Shown here: in pieces, positions 1 to 6,482 of the stretch | Numbering within the stretch: position 1 is the first letter of the stretch | How the letters are laid out: every line of letters begins with the position of its first letter | Assembly: GCA_937949745.1 (NCBI GenBank) | Contig: CALECM010000041.1 | Location: forward strand, 1-14,410 | Reading direction: 5' to 3' | Length of the DNA: 14,410 bases | DNA from: an uncultured Bacteroidales bacterium | Lineage (GTDB): Bacteria; Bacteroidota; Bacteroidia; Bacteroidales; WCHB1-69 | Notes under the pieces: generated by a model | The model's database searches: none | Seen by the model: the letters and a program-made list of their open reading frames with translations, nothing else | Told to the model about the DNA's origin: nothing | Position numbers and translations under genes: made by a program

Positions 1-21
1 ATCGAGCCTATCACCGTTCAT
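1..21 (-). CDS. possible start of the next gene after kamA (partial)
   Basis: An ATG lies 10 bases after the kamA stop on the same strand, and the frame stays open for the seven codons left before the window edge (M-N-G-D-R-L-D). Spacing fits a further operon member. In other lysine fermenters kamA is often followed by a MutS-related gene and by kamD/kamE (5,6-aminomutase), so one of these is possible, but seven residues cannot identify it. Confidence 0.35.
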
Positions 22-31
22 TTTATACGAT

Positions 32-1192
32 TCAGACTATCCGACACAGAAGTCCCGCCTTTTGACCTGCCGCTTGGAAAAATCGCGATTTCTGACACAT
101 CCCGTCTTCAAAATTGCGAAGCACTACCCTACCCGGACTTTGAGAGATGACATAAGTAGGCATAACCGGCGTTTTCCCGCCGCCGCCCGGAGCGTCGACC
201 ACAAAAGTAGGTACCGCGTATCCTGAAGTATGTCCTCTTAAATTCTCAATAATTTCAATTCCTTTCGACACGGGCGTGCGGAAATGTTCCAGTCCCATCG
301 ACAGGTCGCATTGATAGATATAATAAGGACGTACCCTGATCTTGACCAGATCGTGCACCAAAGATTTCATAATATGTACGCAATCGTTCACACCGCGGAG
401 TAATACCGACTGATTACCCAGAGGAACTCCGGCATTGGCTAGTTTTGCACAGGCTTCGGCTGCTTCCGGCGTAATCTCTTTGGAATGGTTGAAATGGGTA
501 TTTAACCAGACAGGGTGATATTTTTTCAGCATATTTACCAGGTTATCGGTAATACGTTGAGGGCAAACCACCGGCGTACGGCTTCCGATACGGATAATTT
601 CCACATGTGGGATATCCCTTAACCTTTTGATGATGGATTCCAGCATATCGTCGCTTACCATAAGGGCATCGCCTCCTGATAATAAAACATCCCTAACCTG
701 AGGCGTCCGGGCAATATAATCAATACCCTTCTGGATTCTTTCCGATGGCGACTGCGCATCGTTTTGTCCGGCAAAACGCCGACGTGTACAATGACGGCAA
801 TACATAGAGCACATATCGGTAATCAGGAACAGAACTCGGTCGGGATAACGATGAGTAAGTCCGGGGACAGGAGAATCTTCATCCTCATGCAACGGATCGA
901 GCAGGTCTGCGGCCGACTGGTGGGTTTCCGCTCCGGTTGGGATCGCCTGTTTCCTGACCGGACAATTGCGGTCGTCGGGATCTATCAGGGTCATATAATA
1001 AGGAGTTATGGCCATCCGGAGCGTCTGCAACGATTTAGCCACTCCTTCTTCCTCTTCCGGAGTAAGGTTGATGTATTTTTTTAATTCATCCAGTGTTTCG
1101 ATCCGGTTTTTCACCTGCCATTTCCAGTCGTTCCACTGCTCGTCGGAAACATTCGGAAAGAGTTCTTTTCTTCTGTTTGTATTTATAGCCAT
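32..1192 (-). CDS. kamA: lysine 2,3-aminomutase with atypical C-terminus
   Basis: Radical-SAM, PLP-dependent enzyme converting L-lysine to L-beta-lysine (EC 5.4.3.2), the first step of lysine fermentation; cytosolic. The CxxxCxxC iron-sulfur motif is Cys128/Cys132/Cys135. The PLP lysine is Lys340 in the PGGGGKTP motif. Arg137, Asp296 and Asp333 align with the carboxylate- and amine-binding residues of the Clostridium subterminale enzyme at a constant +3 offset, and Cys271 aligns with its zinc ligand Cys268. After the conserved LRNFE at about 359-362 the usual ITTY-type tail and its CxCxxC zinc cluster are absent. The protein ends at 386 residues, roughly 30 short of the clostridial enzyme, in an unrelated tail. 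It starts 12 bases after the kdd stop, so it is probably co-transcribed with kdd. The core looks functional. The tail may be a lineage variant, a deletion or a sequence error. Confidence 0.95.
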   Translation of the reverse strand: MAINTNRRKELFPNVSDEQWNDWKWQVKNRIETLDELKKYINLTPEEEEGVAKSLQTLRMAITPYYMTLIDPDDRNCPVRKQAIPTGAETHQSAADLLDPLHEDEDSPVPGLTHRYPDRVLFLITDMCSMYCRHCTRRRFAGQNDAQSPSERIQKGIDYIARTPQVRDVLLSGGDALMVSDDMLESIIKRLRDIPHVEIIRIGSRTPVVCPQRITDNLVNMLKKYHPVWLNTHFNHSKEITPEAAEACAKLANAGVPLGNQSVLLRGVNDCVHIMKSLVHDLVKIRVRPYYIYQCDLSMGLEHFRTPVSKGIEIIENLRGHTSGYAVPTFVVDAPGGGGKTPVMPTYVISQSPGRVVLRNFEDGMCQKSRFFQAAGQKAGLLCRIV

Positions 1193-1204
1193 GATATAAT
1201 ATAT

Positions 1205-2242
1205 TTACACGTATAATTTATCGAATAAACTTCTTATTTCCTGTGATTCCCGAAGGATATTCAAAGTCAGGTCAGCATGTCCCGCAGCATATCCGTTACC
1301 GACGATCATATTGATATCTTTTCCTACTCCTTCGGCTCCCAGCGCCGCTTTGGTGAAAGATGTGGCCATGGAAAAGAAATAGATCATTCCTTCATCTTTC
1401 GTAATCAAAATAGAGGTCATTTCAGTATTCGGCACATTAACATTGTTGATGACTACATCACAGCCTTTTTCCCCCACTATAGCCGTAACTTTGTCGTATA
1501 CGTCCATTACATCGGTCGCATCGGCAATGACCACATGGTGGGCCATTTTCATATCTAATATACGTTGGGCGTTCTCTTTGGAATATTCCACTACGATCAC
1601 TTTCCCGTTCTTTCCAACGTTTTTCATGGCCTGGTAGCAACAAAGCACGCCCGATTTTCCGCCGCCGCCTATCAGGCAAACAGTATCCCCATCCTTGACC
1701 AAACGGTCCACCTGGGCCGGAGCACCTGCCACATCCAAAGCGGCCAAAGCCAGCTTTTCAGGAATATCGGCCGGTAAAACGGCGTAAATACCGCTTTCGA
1801 AAAGAATAGCCTGCGCCTTTACATCAACCTGGTCATGGTCGGCATTCAGATGTAGTATCTTTTCCAATTTAAGCGGAGTGAGGGATAACGATACCAGTGT
1901 GGCTATTTTATCTCCTACTTTAAGGTTATTGGTTTTAGGGAAATTAGGACCGATCTCTTTTACCGTCCCGATTAGCATACCGCCGGAACCGGTCACGGGA
2001 TTCTGCATTTTACCACGTTCCTGCACAATGCTGTAGATCATTTCTTCCATCTTACCGGCGTCACCGCCGCAAGCCTGCCTGATCTGGGTATAACTGGCCG
2101 AATCGATATTCAACGTCTGGACATCGATCAGGATCTCATTATCATAAATTTCCATGTTATTATCCAGGCGAAGCGCCGGCTGGGGCAAAGTACCTTTCGG
2201 TTCGATCACCCGGTGTGTTCCATATCTACAACCTTTTTTCAT
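1205..2242 (-). CDS. kdd: L-erythro-3,5-diaminohexanoate dehydrogenase
   Basis: NAD(P)-dependent oxidative deaminase that turns 3,5-diaminohexanoate into 3-keto-5-aminohexanoate (EC 1.4.1.11), the step after the two aminomutases. The 345-residue length and overall sequence fit the Kdd family. Features include an N-terminal GTHRVIEPKG stretch, a catalytic-domain GSGGMLIG segment near 85-92, and a Rossmann fold whose nucleotide-binding loop is IGGGGKSG at 191-198, with a following acidic residue in VVEYS (about 217-221). It has its own promoter-like box about 88 bases upstream and is separated from kce by a hairpin. kamA follows after 12 bases. Product identity is well supported because every other specific enzyme of the pathway visible here (KamA, Kce, Kal) flanks it. 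Confidence 0.94.
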   Translation of the reverse strand: MKKGCRYGTHRVIEPKGTLPQPALRLDNNMEIYDNEILIDVQTLNIDSASYTQIRQACGGDAGKMEEMIYSIVQERGKMQNPVTGSGGMLIGTVKEIGPNFPKTNNLKVGDKIATLVSLSLTPLKLEKILHLNADHDQVDVKAQAILFESGIYAVLPADIPEKLALAALDVAGAPAQVDRLVKDGDTVCLIGGGGKSGVLCCYQAMKNVGKNGKVIVVEYSKENAQRILDMKMAHHVVIADATDVMDVYDKVTAIVGEKGCDVVINNVNVPNTEMTSILITKDEGMIYFFSMATSFTKAALGAEGVGKDINMIVGNGYAAGHADLTLNILRESQEIRSLFDKLYV

Positions 2243-2329
2243 ACGTATACTTTATTTAATACATTAAAAACTTTTCGCAAGCCTGATCGCCTTCATAATA
2301 TGGGCAATCCGCTTTTTGAAGTAAACATG

Positions 2330-2337
2330 CAAAAATA
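2330..2337 (-). promoter_or_regulatory. candidate -7 promoter box for kdd-kamA
   Basis: On the minus strand the octamer reads TATTTTTG, a full match to the Bacteroidota -7 box TAnnTTTG, about 88 bases before the kdd start and downstream of the kce hairpin. No convincing TTTG is seen at the usual distance upstream, so this is a half-supported promoter. Confidence 0.4.
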
Positions 2338-2416
2338 CTATTAATTTTGAGATTTTCCCTGCTTTTTTAACAAGAAGAATGAGGAAAATTAAATATTAAA
2401 ATCTCCATATACAAAA

Positions 2417-2441
2417 CAACAAGGAGGGTTACTCCTTGTTG
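2417..2441 (-). terminator. hairpin terminator after kce
   Basis: A perfect 10-bp stem (CAACAAGGAG with its complement) closes a 5-base loop, 43 bases after the kce stop. On the minus strand it is followed directly by TTTTGTAT, a short U-rich tail. On the plus strand a T-run comes 7-8 bases later, so weak action on that strand is also possible. It splits the lysine cluster into two transcription units or attenuates read-through into kdd-kamA. Confidence 0.65.
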
Positions 2442-2483
2442 CTGATTATTTTTTCAAATCCCAAGCGGGATCGCATAATATAA

Positions 2484-3308
2484 CTATCTTGGTTTGAGTC
2501 CTAAGATTTGCCTGGCTTCGTCAGGTTTCGCTACTTCCCGTCCCATTTCTTTCGCCATACGTACGACCTTCTCCACCAGTTCTCCATTGGATTTGGCTAA
2601 TACTCCTTTGGACAAATATACGTTATCTTCAAATCCTACCCGTACATGGCCGCCGTCGATAATGGCTGCCATGGCCAGCGGAAATTCAAAACGGCCTATT
2701 CCTGCCACGGTATAGGTAGCATCGGACGGGATACTGCCGCGAAGGAATACGAAATCCCGCAATTCGCCGGAGATACCGCCGTTAACGCCCATCACAAAAT
2801 CAAAGTGCATCGGATTGTTGATAAATCCTTTTTTCTGTAAACGGAGCGCCATGTCAATCATACTCTTGTCGAACACTTCCAATTCGGGTTTGATACCGCG
2901 TTCGATCATCCGTTGTCCGAAGTATTTGATCGTATTTTCCGTATTTTCGAAAATTTCGTCGCCGCCGAAATTCAGCGTGCCACAATCCAGGGTTGCCATT
3001 TCAGGATTCAATTCGGTAGGTTGGAGACGCTCGTCGTTCGTCATACCTACCGCACCTCCCGTAGAAGGCTGGATGATCACGTCGGGACAAACTTCTTTAA
3101 TAGCGTCGATAATCTCTTTAAAACGATTCTTATCCTGTGTCGGTGTTCCGTCATCATAGCGAACATGCAGATGGATAATACTGGCTCCGGCATCATAAGC
3201 GGATTTCGCTTCACGAACGAATTCTTCTTTCGTGTAAGGCACGCCGGGATTCATCTCTTTGGTGACTTCAGCGCCTGAAATGGCGGCTGTGATAATCAAC
3301 TTTTCCAT
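2484..3308 (-). CDS. kce: 3-keto-5-aminohexanoate cleavage enzyme
   Basis: Zinc-dependent Claisen-type enzyme of the BKACE (DUF849) family. It condenses 3-keto-5-aminohexanoate with acetyl-CoA to give 3-aminobutyryl-CoA and acetoacetate (EC 2.3.1.247). The 274-residue TIM-barrel protein shows the zinc-binding HLH pair at His46 and His48 and a third ligand at Glu227 in the GFEDN motif. Glu14, Arg223 and Asp228 sit where the characterised enzyme has its substrate-binding and catalytic residues. QPSTGG near 80-85 is the family's phosphate/CoA-side loop. The BKACE family covers many beta-keto acids, but kal 11 bases upstream and kdd downstream fix the substrate as the lysine intermediate. It is the last gene before a hairpin terminator. 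Confidence 0.95.
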   Translation of the reverse strand: MEKLIITAAISGAEVTKEMNPGVPYTKEEFVREAKSAYDAGASIIHLHVRYDDGTPTQDKNRFKEIIDAIKEVCPDVIIQPSTGGAVGMTNDERLQPTELNPEMATLDCGTLNFGGDEIFENTENTIKYFGQRMIERGIKPELEVFDKSMIDMALRLQKKGFINNPMHFDFVMGVNGGISGELRDFVFLRGSIPSDATYTVAGIGRFEFPLAMAAIIDGGHVRVGFEDNVYLSKGVLAKSNGELVEKVVRMAKEMGREVAKPDEARQILGLKPR

Positions 3309-3319
3309 AATGATGTTTT

Positions 3320-3712
3320 TTATTTTTTATTTCTTTGACACTTTACGGGAACCACACATGTTCCGCTGGCACGGCATACCACAACAGGCTCGGCCAAAAA
3401 ATCAGCGGCGGAATCGGATATGTCGGGACGGGGCGCCACGACTTTACGTGCTTCGAATTCCATTTTACGTGAAGAATTGCCCACATGTACGATCTTTCCA
3501 ACGGCTTCTATGTAATCACCCGCATAAACGGGAGCCAGGAATTCTACATTGTCGTAGGCCGCAAAAAGCCCTTCGTCACCATCATTGATAATCAGAAGTT
3601 CGGTAGCCACGTCGCCGAAAAGTTGTAACATTTTGGCTCCGTCTACTAAATTTCCGCCATAATGGGCATCATGGGAACCCATTCTCATTCGAATCATTGC
3701 TTGTTTATCCAT
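3320..3712 (-). CDS. kal: 3-aminobutyryl-CoA ammonia-lyase
   Basis: Small hotdog-fold enzyme that removes ammonia from L-3-aminobutyryl-CoA to give crotonyl-CoA (EC 4.3.1.14), delivering the carbon chain to butyrate formation. The 130-residue length matches the family. The segment HYGGNLVDGAKMLQLFGDVA at 17-36 is the hotdog helix with the conserved glycine pair, followed by a strand containing NVEFLAPVYAGD (55-66), typical of thioesterase/dehydratase-like folds. The start lies 14 bases after the atoD stop, and the stop lies 11 bases before kce, so atoD-kal-kce very probably form one transcript. Confidence 0.92.
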   Translation of the reverse strand: MDKQAMIRMRMGSHDAHYGGNLVDGAKMLQLFGDVATELLIINDGDEGLFAAYDNVEFLAPVYAGDYIEAVGKIVHVGNSSRKMEFEARKVVAPRPDISDSAADFLAEPVVVCRASGTCVVPVKCQRNKK

Positions 3713-3726
3713 ATTTTCAGTTTTTA

Positions 3727-4371
3727 TTATTTTACGATATAATTGACAAAAATAGCAGGAGTATGTACATTTTCCATAGGGATCATGCCTGTTTTGACCA
3801 GTTCTTCCACTTCCGCAATCACCAGATCGGCCGCGGTGGCCATCATAGGGTTAAAGTTCTGTGTAGTACCTTTATAATACAAATTACCCGACTCATCTCC
3901 GATATTGGCGCCGAGCAGGGCCACATCAGCGCGAAGAGGCATTTCAAGCAGATACTCTTTTCCGTTGACGGTTATTTTCTGTTTCCCTTCTTCCACTACT
4001 GTTCCGATTCCCGTTGGAGTGAGGAAACCGCCTAATCCGGCGCCGCCACATCTCACCTGCTCGGCCAGCGTACCCTGAGGGACAAACTGAACTTCCAGCT
4101 CTTTGTTGTTGAGTTGCCCGATCGTGTTCGGGTTAGTACCGATATGGGAAGCGATCACTTTTTTTACCTGCCTGTTGGTTATCAATATACCGATTCCTTT
4201 ATCGGGGAAAGCCGTATCATTACATATGACGGTCAGATCCTTCACTTTACTTTTCGAAAGTCCATCAATAATCTTGTGAGGCGATCCCGCGCCCAGAAAA
4301 CCTCCGATCATAAGGGTCATCCCATCTTTGATCCTGGCAACAGCTTCTTCTACGGATATAACTTTTTTCAT
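3727..4371 (-). CDS. atoD: butyrate/acetoacetate CoA-transferase subunit A
   Basis: Alpha subunit of a family I 3-oxoacid CoA-transferase. In this pathway it would move CoA between acetoacetate from Kce and butyrate or acetate. The 214-residue length is right for a stand-alone A subunit, and the CoA-transferase signature is complete: D16-G17-x-x-LMI-G23-G24-F25-xxx-G29-x-P31. The catalytic glutamate resides in the B subunit, which is not encoded next to it nor anywhere in the window, although the two genes are normally adjacent. The partner must lie elsewhere, perhaps beyond the left edge after kamA. It heads the atoD-kal-kce unit and is preceded by a 106-base gap from the metal transporter gene. 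Confidence 0.92.
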   Translation of the reverse strand: MKKVISVEEAVARIKDGMTLMIGGFLGAGSPHKIIDGLSKSKVKDLTVICNDTAFPDKGIGILITNRQVKKVIASHIGTNPNTIGQLNNKELEVQFVPQGTLAEQVRCGGAGLGGFLTPTGIGTVVEEGKQKITVNGKEYLLEMPLRADVALLGANIGDESGNLYYKGTTQNFNPMMATAADLVIAEVEELVKTGMIPMENVHTPAIFVNYIVK

Positions 4372-4411
4372 ACTTATTTATATTTACAATTCTTCATTAA
4401 AAAGATAATTG

Positions 4412-4450
4412 CAATAATACGATTTTTTTAAATCTCAGGCGTAAAAATCG
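4412..4450 (-). promoter_or_regulatory. weak promoter-like box with adjoining inverted repeat upstream of atoD
   Basis: On the minus strand TATTATTG (4412-4419) matches TAnnTTTG at all but one position, about 40 bases before the atoD start. Immediately upstream of it, the arms CGATTTTT and AAAAATCG (4420-4427 and 4443-4450) form an 8-bp inverted repeat with a 15-base gap. It is AT-rich and could arise by chance. If real, it would sit where an operator or -33 element is expected. Confidence 0.25.
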
Positions 4451-4477
4451 ACAATAAAAGATGACGCATTCATACCG

Positions 4478-5269
4478 TTACTTTGCTAATTTTAAAATCC
4501 TGAAGGCACCCCGGATCACTATAACGAATATCACGATCCCGATGATCAAATCCGGAATATTACTTTCCAATGCCCATACAAACAATGCGGCTACGATAAC
4601 ACCGATGTTGATTATTACATCATTGGCGGAGAAAATTACACTCGCCCGTATATGAGCATCTTTACTTTTAGTACGTTGCAATATCCACAGGCAAACAGAA
4701 TTGGCGATCAAAGCCAGAAGGCTTACCGTAATCATCGTCCGGAACTCAGGCATGGTTTCCAAACCGAAAAATCTCCTTATGACTTCAGATATACCTATCA
4801 CAGCCAGCACGATCTGCACACAGCCACTGAAAAGCGCTACTCTTTTTTTACGAATTACCGTACTTCCCACCGCTAATAAACTCATCCCATAAACCAATCC
4901 ATCCGCAAGCATGTCCAGACTGTCAGCGACTAATCCCATCGATCCCGAAATGATCCCGGTAGCCATTTCAATCAGGAAAAATCCTAAATTAATAATAAGA
5001 ACGATCCATAAAGATTTGCGTTGAAGTGTATCTTCAAGTATATTTTTATCTTTAATGCTTACGGTTTCCTGAAGAACGGCACCCAAATCCAAAGAGCCCA
5101 GTTCTTTCGCAAGCCCGGCTGCATCATGATCATGTATTACGGTCAGTGTACGCTGATTGAGATCGAAATCCAGATGCTTAACGGAGTGGTCATCATCTAA
5201 TTTCATCCTGATAAGGTTTTCCTCGCAGGGACAATCCATTTTAGGTATATAGAATACTGATTTGTACAT
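4478..5269 (-). CDS. cation diffusion facilitator family transporter with N-terminal metal-binding-like domain
   Basis: Inner-membrane divalent metal exporter of the CDF family. Residues 1-70 resemble a heavy-metal-associated (HMA) domain, with Met11, Cys13 and Cys15 in MDCPCEEN where HMA domains carry their metal site. Six membrane segments follow at about 86-106, 112-136, 142-162, 178-198, 208-232 and 239-258. In segment 2 the family site is D119xxxD123 (ADSLDMLAD), with Asp where CzcD/ZitB proteins have His. In segment 5 the expected HxxxD reads F213xxxD217 (IFSAND), so the histidine is missing. The usual cytoplasmic C-terminal domain is absent: the protein stops just after segment 6. The combination fits a divergent CDF subgroup often annotated as a Co/Zn/Cd efflux component. 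The metal cannot be named. A separate promoter with a palindrome lies upstream. Confidence 0.85.
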   Translation of the reverse strand: MYKSVFYIPKMDCPCEENLIRMKLDDDHSVKHLDFDLNQRTLTVIHDHDAAGLAKELGSLDLGAVLQETVSIKDKNILEDTLQRKSLWIVLIINLGFFLIEMATGIISGSMGLVADSLDMLADGLVYGMSLLAVGSTVIRKKRVALFSGCVQIVLAVIGISEVIRRFFGLETMPEFRTMITVSLLALIANSVCLWILQRTKSKDAHIRASVIFSANDVIINIGVIVAALFVWALESNIPDLIIGIVIFVIVIRGAFRILKLAK

Positions 5270-5279
5270 AGGGAATAAA

Positions 5280-5325
5280 TACTATTTTCATCCCAAAAAT
5301 AGTAAATAAGATTTATTAAAATCAA
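5280..5325 (-). promoter_or_regulatory. promoter with overlapping palindromic operator candidate for the CDF transporter
   Basis: The minus strand has TATTTTTG (5294-5301), a full TAnnTTTG -7 box, with ATTG/TTG (5323-5326) 21 bases upstream as the -33 element. The -7 box is inside a perfect 9-bp inverted repeat, TACTATTTT and AAAATAGTA (5280-5288 and 5296-5304, 7-base spacer). A repressor or metal sensor bound here would block the promoter. The sequence does not show which regulator this would be. Confidence 0.5.
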
Positions 5326-5365
5326 TATCCGTGCATGTGAAGCAAAAATCTTTTATTATAAATCA

Positions 5366-5391
5366 AAGAAGGCACCTGTCGGCACCTTCTT
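5366..5391 (-). terminator. terminator after the two-component/PepSY unit
   Basis: In minus-strand RNA, AAGAAGGUGCC pairs with GGUGCCUUCUU around a GACA loop, an 11-bp stem that uses two G-U wobbles; read on the plus strand the two wobble positions become mismatches. A U-rich stretch (UGAUUUAU) follows. It lies 45 bases after the lipoprotein stop and just upstream of the transporter promoter, so it separates the two units. Confidence 0.65.
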
Positions 5392-5436
5392 ATCATATTG
5401 AATGAAAATCAGCCTAACCTAAAGACTGAGAAGTTT

Positions 5437-5910
5437 CTAATCGAATATTTCCCTGTGGTAATCGCCCTCTTCGGAAATTTCCCGGATGAGTTCGCCGGTA
5501 TGGGAAATATAAAGGTCTGTTTCCGTTTCGTTTTTCTCGACTTCCACAATGTAAAAAGGTTCTTTCCCTGCCATTTCAATGTAGTCGATATCATCGATAC
5601 GCCAATCCCGGTAGTCCGTATTATTCACAGCCTGACGTACAATATCGGGTGTCCGCCGTTCATACTCGGTTTTAGTTAACACCCATGCATAATCCTTATT
5701 GAACCATGCTTCTTTTTCATAACCGTTTTCCCGGAAATCCGCAACATAATAACCTCTTTCCATTTCCCATTCCACCTGTTTGGCGTCGGGATACATTCCG
5801 GTAAAGTTCTCTCCCACTATTGCATTCGGCGCAGGATTCGATTTATCACAGGAAGTGAGAGAGAGCGTTACAATAAACACGAGCAGACTAAATCTTATTA
5901 TTGTTTTCAT
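5437..5910 (-). CDS. PepSY-like (DUF2874-type) lipoprotein
   Basis: A 157-residue exported protein. Residues 1-20 are a lipoprotein signal peptide with lipobox LTSC, so Cys21 would be the lipidated first residue. The residues after it (DKSN) do not form the acidic cluster that marks surface lipoproteins in several Bacteroidota, so a periplasmic-facing position is more likely. The mature part contains two PepSY-like beta-alpha repeats of the putative beta-lactamase-inhibitor-like family: YPDAKQVEWEM...AWF near 40-70 and YRDWRIDDIDYI...ISHTGELIREI near 100-145. The binding partner of this family is not established. It is the last gene of the unit, 32 bases after another PepSY-like gene and downstream of a histidine kinase, suggesting a role in sensing or buffering an envelope signal. 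Confidence 0.8.
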   Translation of the reverse strand: MKTIIRFSLLVFIVTLSLTSCDKSNPAPNAIVGENFTGMYPDAKQVEWEMERGYYVADFRENGYEKEAWFNKDYAWVLTKTEYERRTPDIVRQAVNNTDYRDWRIDDIDYIEMAGKEPFYIVEVEKNETETDLYISHTGELIREISEEGDYHREIFD

Positions 5911-5942
5911 GGTTGGTTTTATTACACTTTAATATATGAAAA

Positions 5943-6380
5943 TTAATCGTCTATTCTTATGAAATTTCCATGTAGATCGAATTCCATATCCAGATCATTG
6001 GAAAGTTCAATTTCAAAATGCTTCGTTTTCTTTTCCATTTTGGATATATGGGCATTATTGAAATTTTTACTGATATAAGCCTTCATATTGGCCGGGATTA
6101 TCGCTTCAGGTATGGCAGACCTTTTACAGTTGATCTCATGCCATTCTCCGTCTTTTGAAAATTCAATTTCACTTCCGCTAACAAAAATCACATCATAATC
6201 TTTTTGCATGAATTCTTCATCTATCTTGATATAGGAGATTTTTTCATCAGGAAAATATTTAATGATAAAATCCTGGGATTTCTTAGGAAGTTGCTTTATA
6301 TCCTGGGTGATAACATCTTGTGCCGATAATGCCTGTGCGGTGAATAAACCTATTGTGATAATAAAAATGATCTTTTTCAT
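5943..6380 (-). CDS. secreted PepSY-like (DUF2874-type) protein
   Basis: A 145-residue periplasmic protein with a Sec signal peptide at 1-20 (positive KK, hydrophobic core, cleavage likely after ALSA before QD). The mature chain holds two related PepSY-like halves. The first runs from LPKKSQDFIIKYFPD (about 31-45) to the aromatic EWHEIN. The second runs from IPANMKAYISKNF (about 96-108) to the end, and closes with the characteristic D-L-H-G-N-F turn. Unlike the downstream partner it lacks a lipobox cysteine. It starts 102 bases after the histidine kinase stop, leaving room for an internal promoter, and a direct repeat in that gap may be a regulator site. Its likely role is as an accessory or output protein of the two-component system; biochemical function is unknown. 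Confidence 0.8.
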   Translation of the reverse strand: MKKIIFIITIGLFTAQALSAQDVITQDIKQLPKKSQDFIIKYFPDEKISYIKIDEEFMQKDYDVIFVSGSEIEFSKDGEWHEINCKRSAIPEAIIPANMKAYISKNFNNAHISKMEKKTKHFEIELSNDLDMEFDLHGNFIRIDD

Positions 6381-6439
6381 GATAACAGCTTTAAAAATAA
6401 ATTTCTGCCATTTTTTATGTCACAAAGGTCGGATATGAT

Positions 6440-6457
6440 TTTGGAAACATTTGGGAA
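6440..6457 (-). promoter_or_regulatory. 10-bp direct repeat, candidate response-regulator site
   Basis: On the minus strand TTCCCAAATG is followed directly by TTTCCAAAAT, two 10-base half-sites agreeing at 7 of 10 positions. OmpR/PhoB-family regulators bind direct repeats with this helical spacing. It lies 60-77 bases before the first PepSY gene, in the gap after the kinase. No matching pair was seen upstream of the regulator gene itself, which weakens the case. Confidence 0.3.
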
Positions 6458-6482
6458 TTTTGTGAGAAAATGTATCAATTTT

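Noticed and set aside
764..1084. Plus-strand open frame opposite kamA, and similar frames opposite kdd, kce, atoD and the CDF gene
   Set aside because: They are antisense shadows of well-supported enzymes, with low-complexity translations and no family resemblance.
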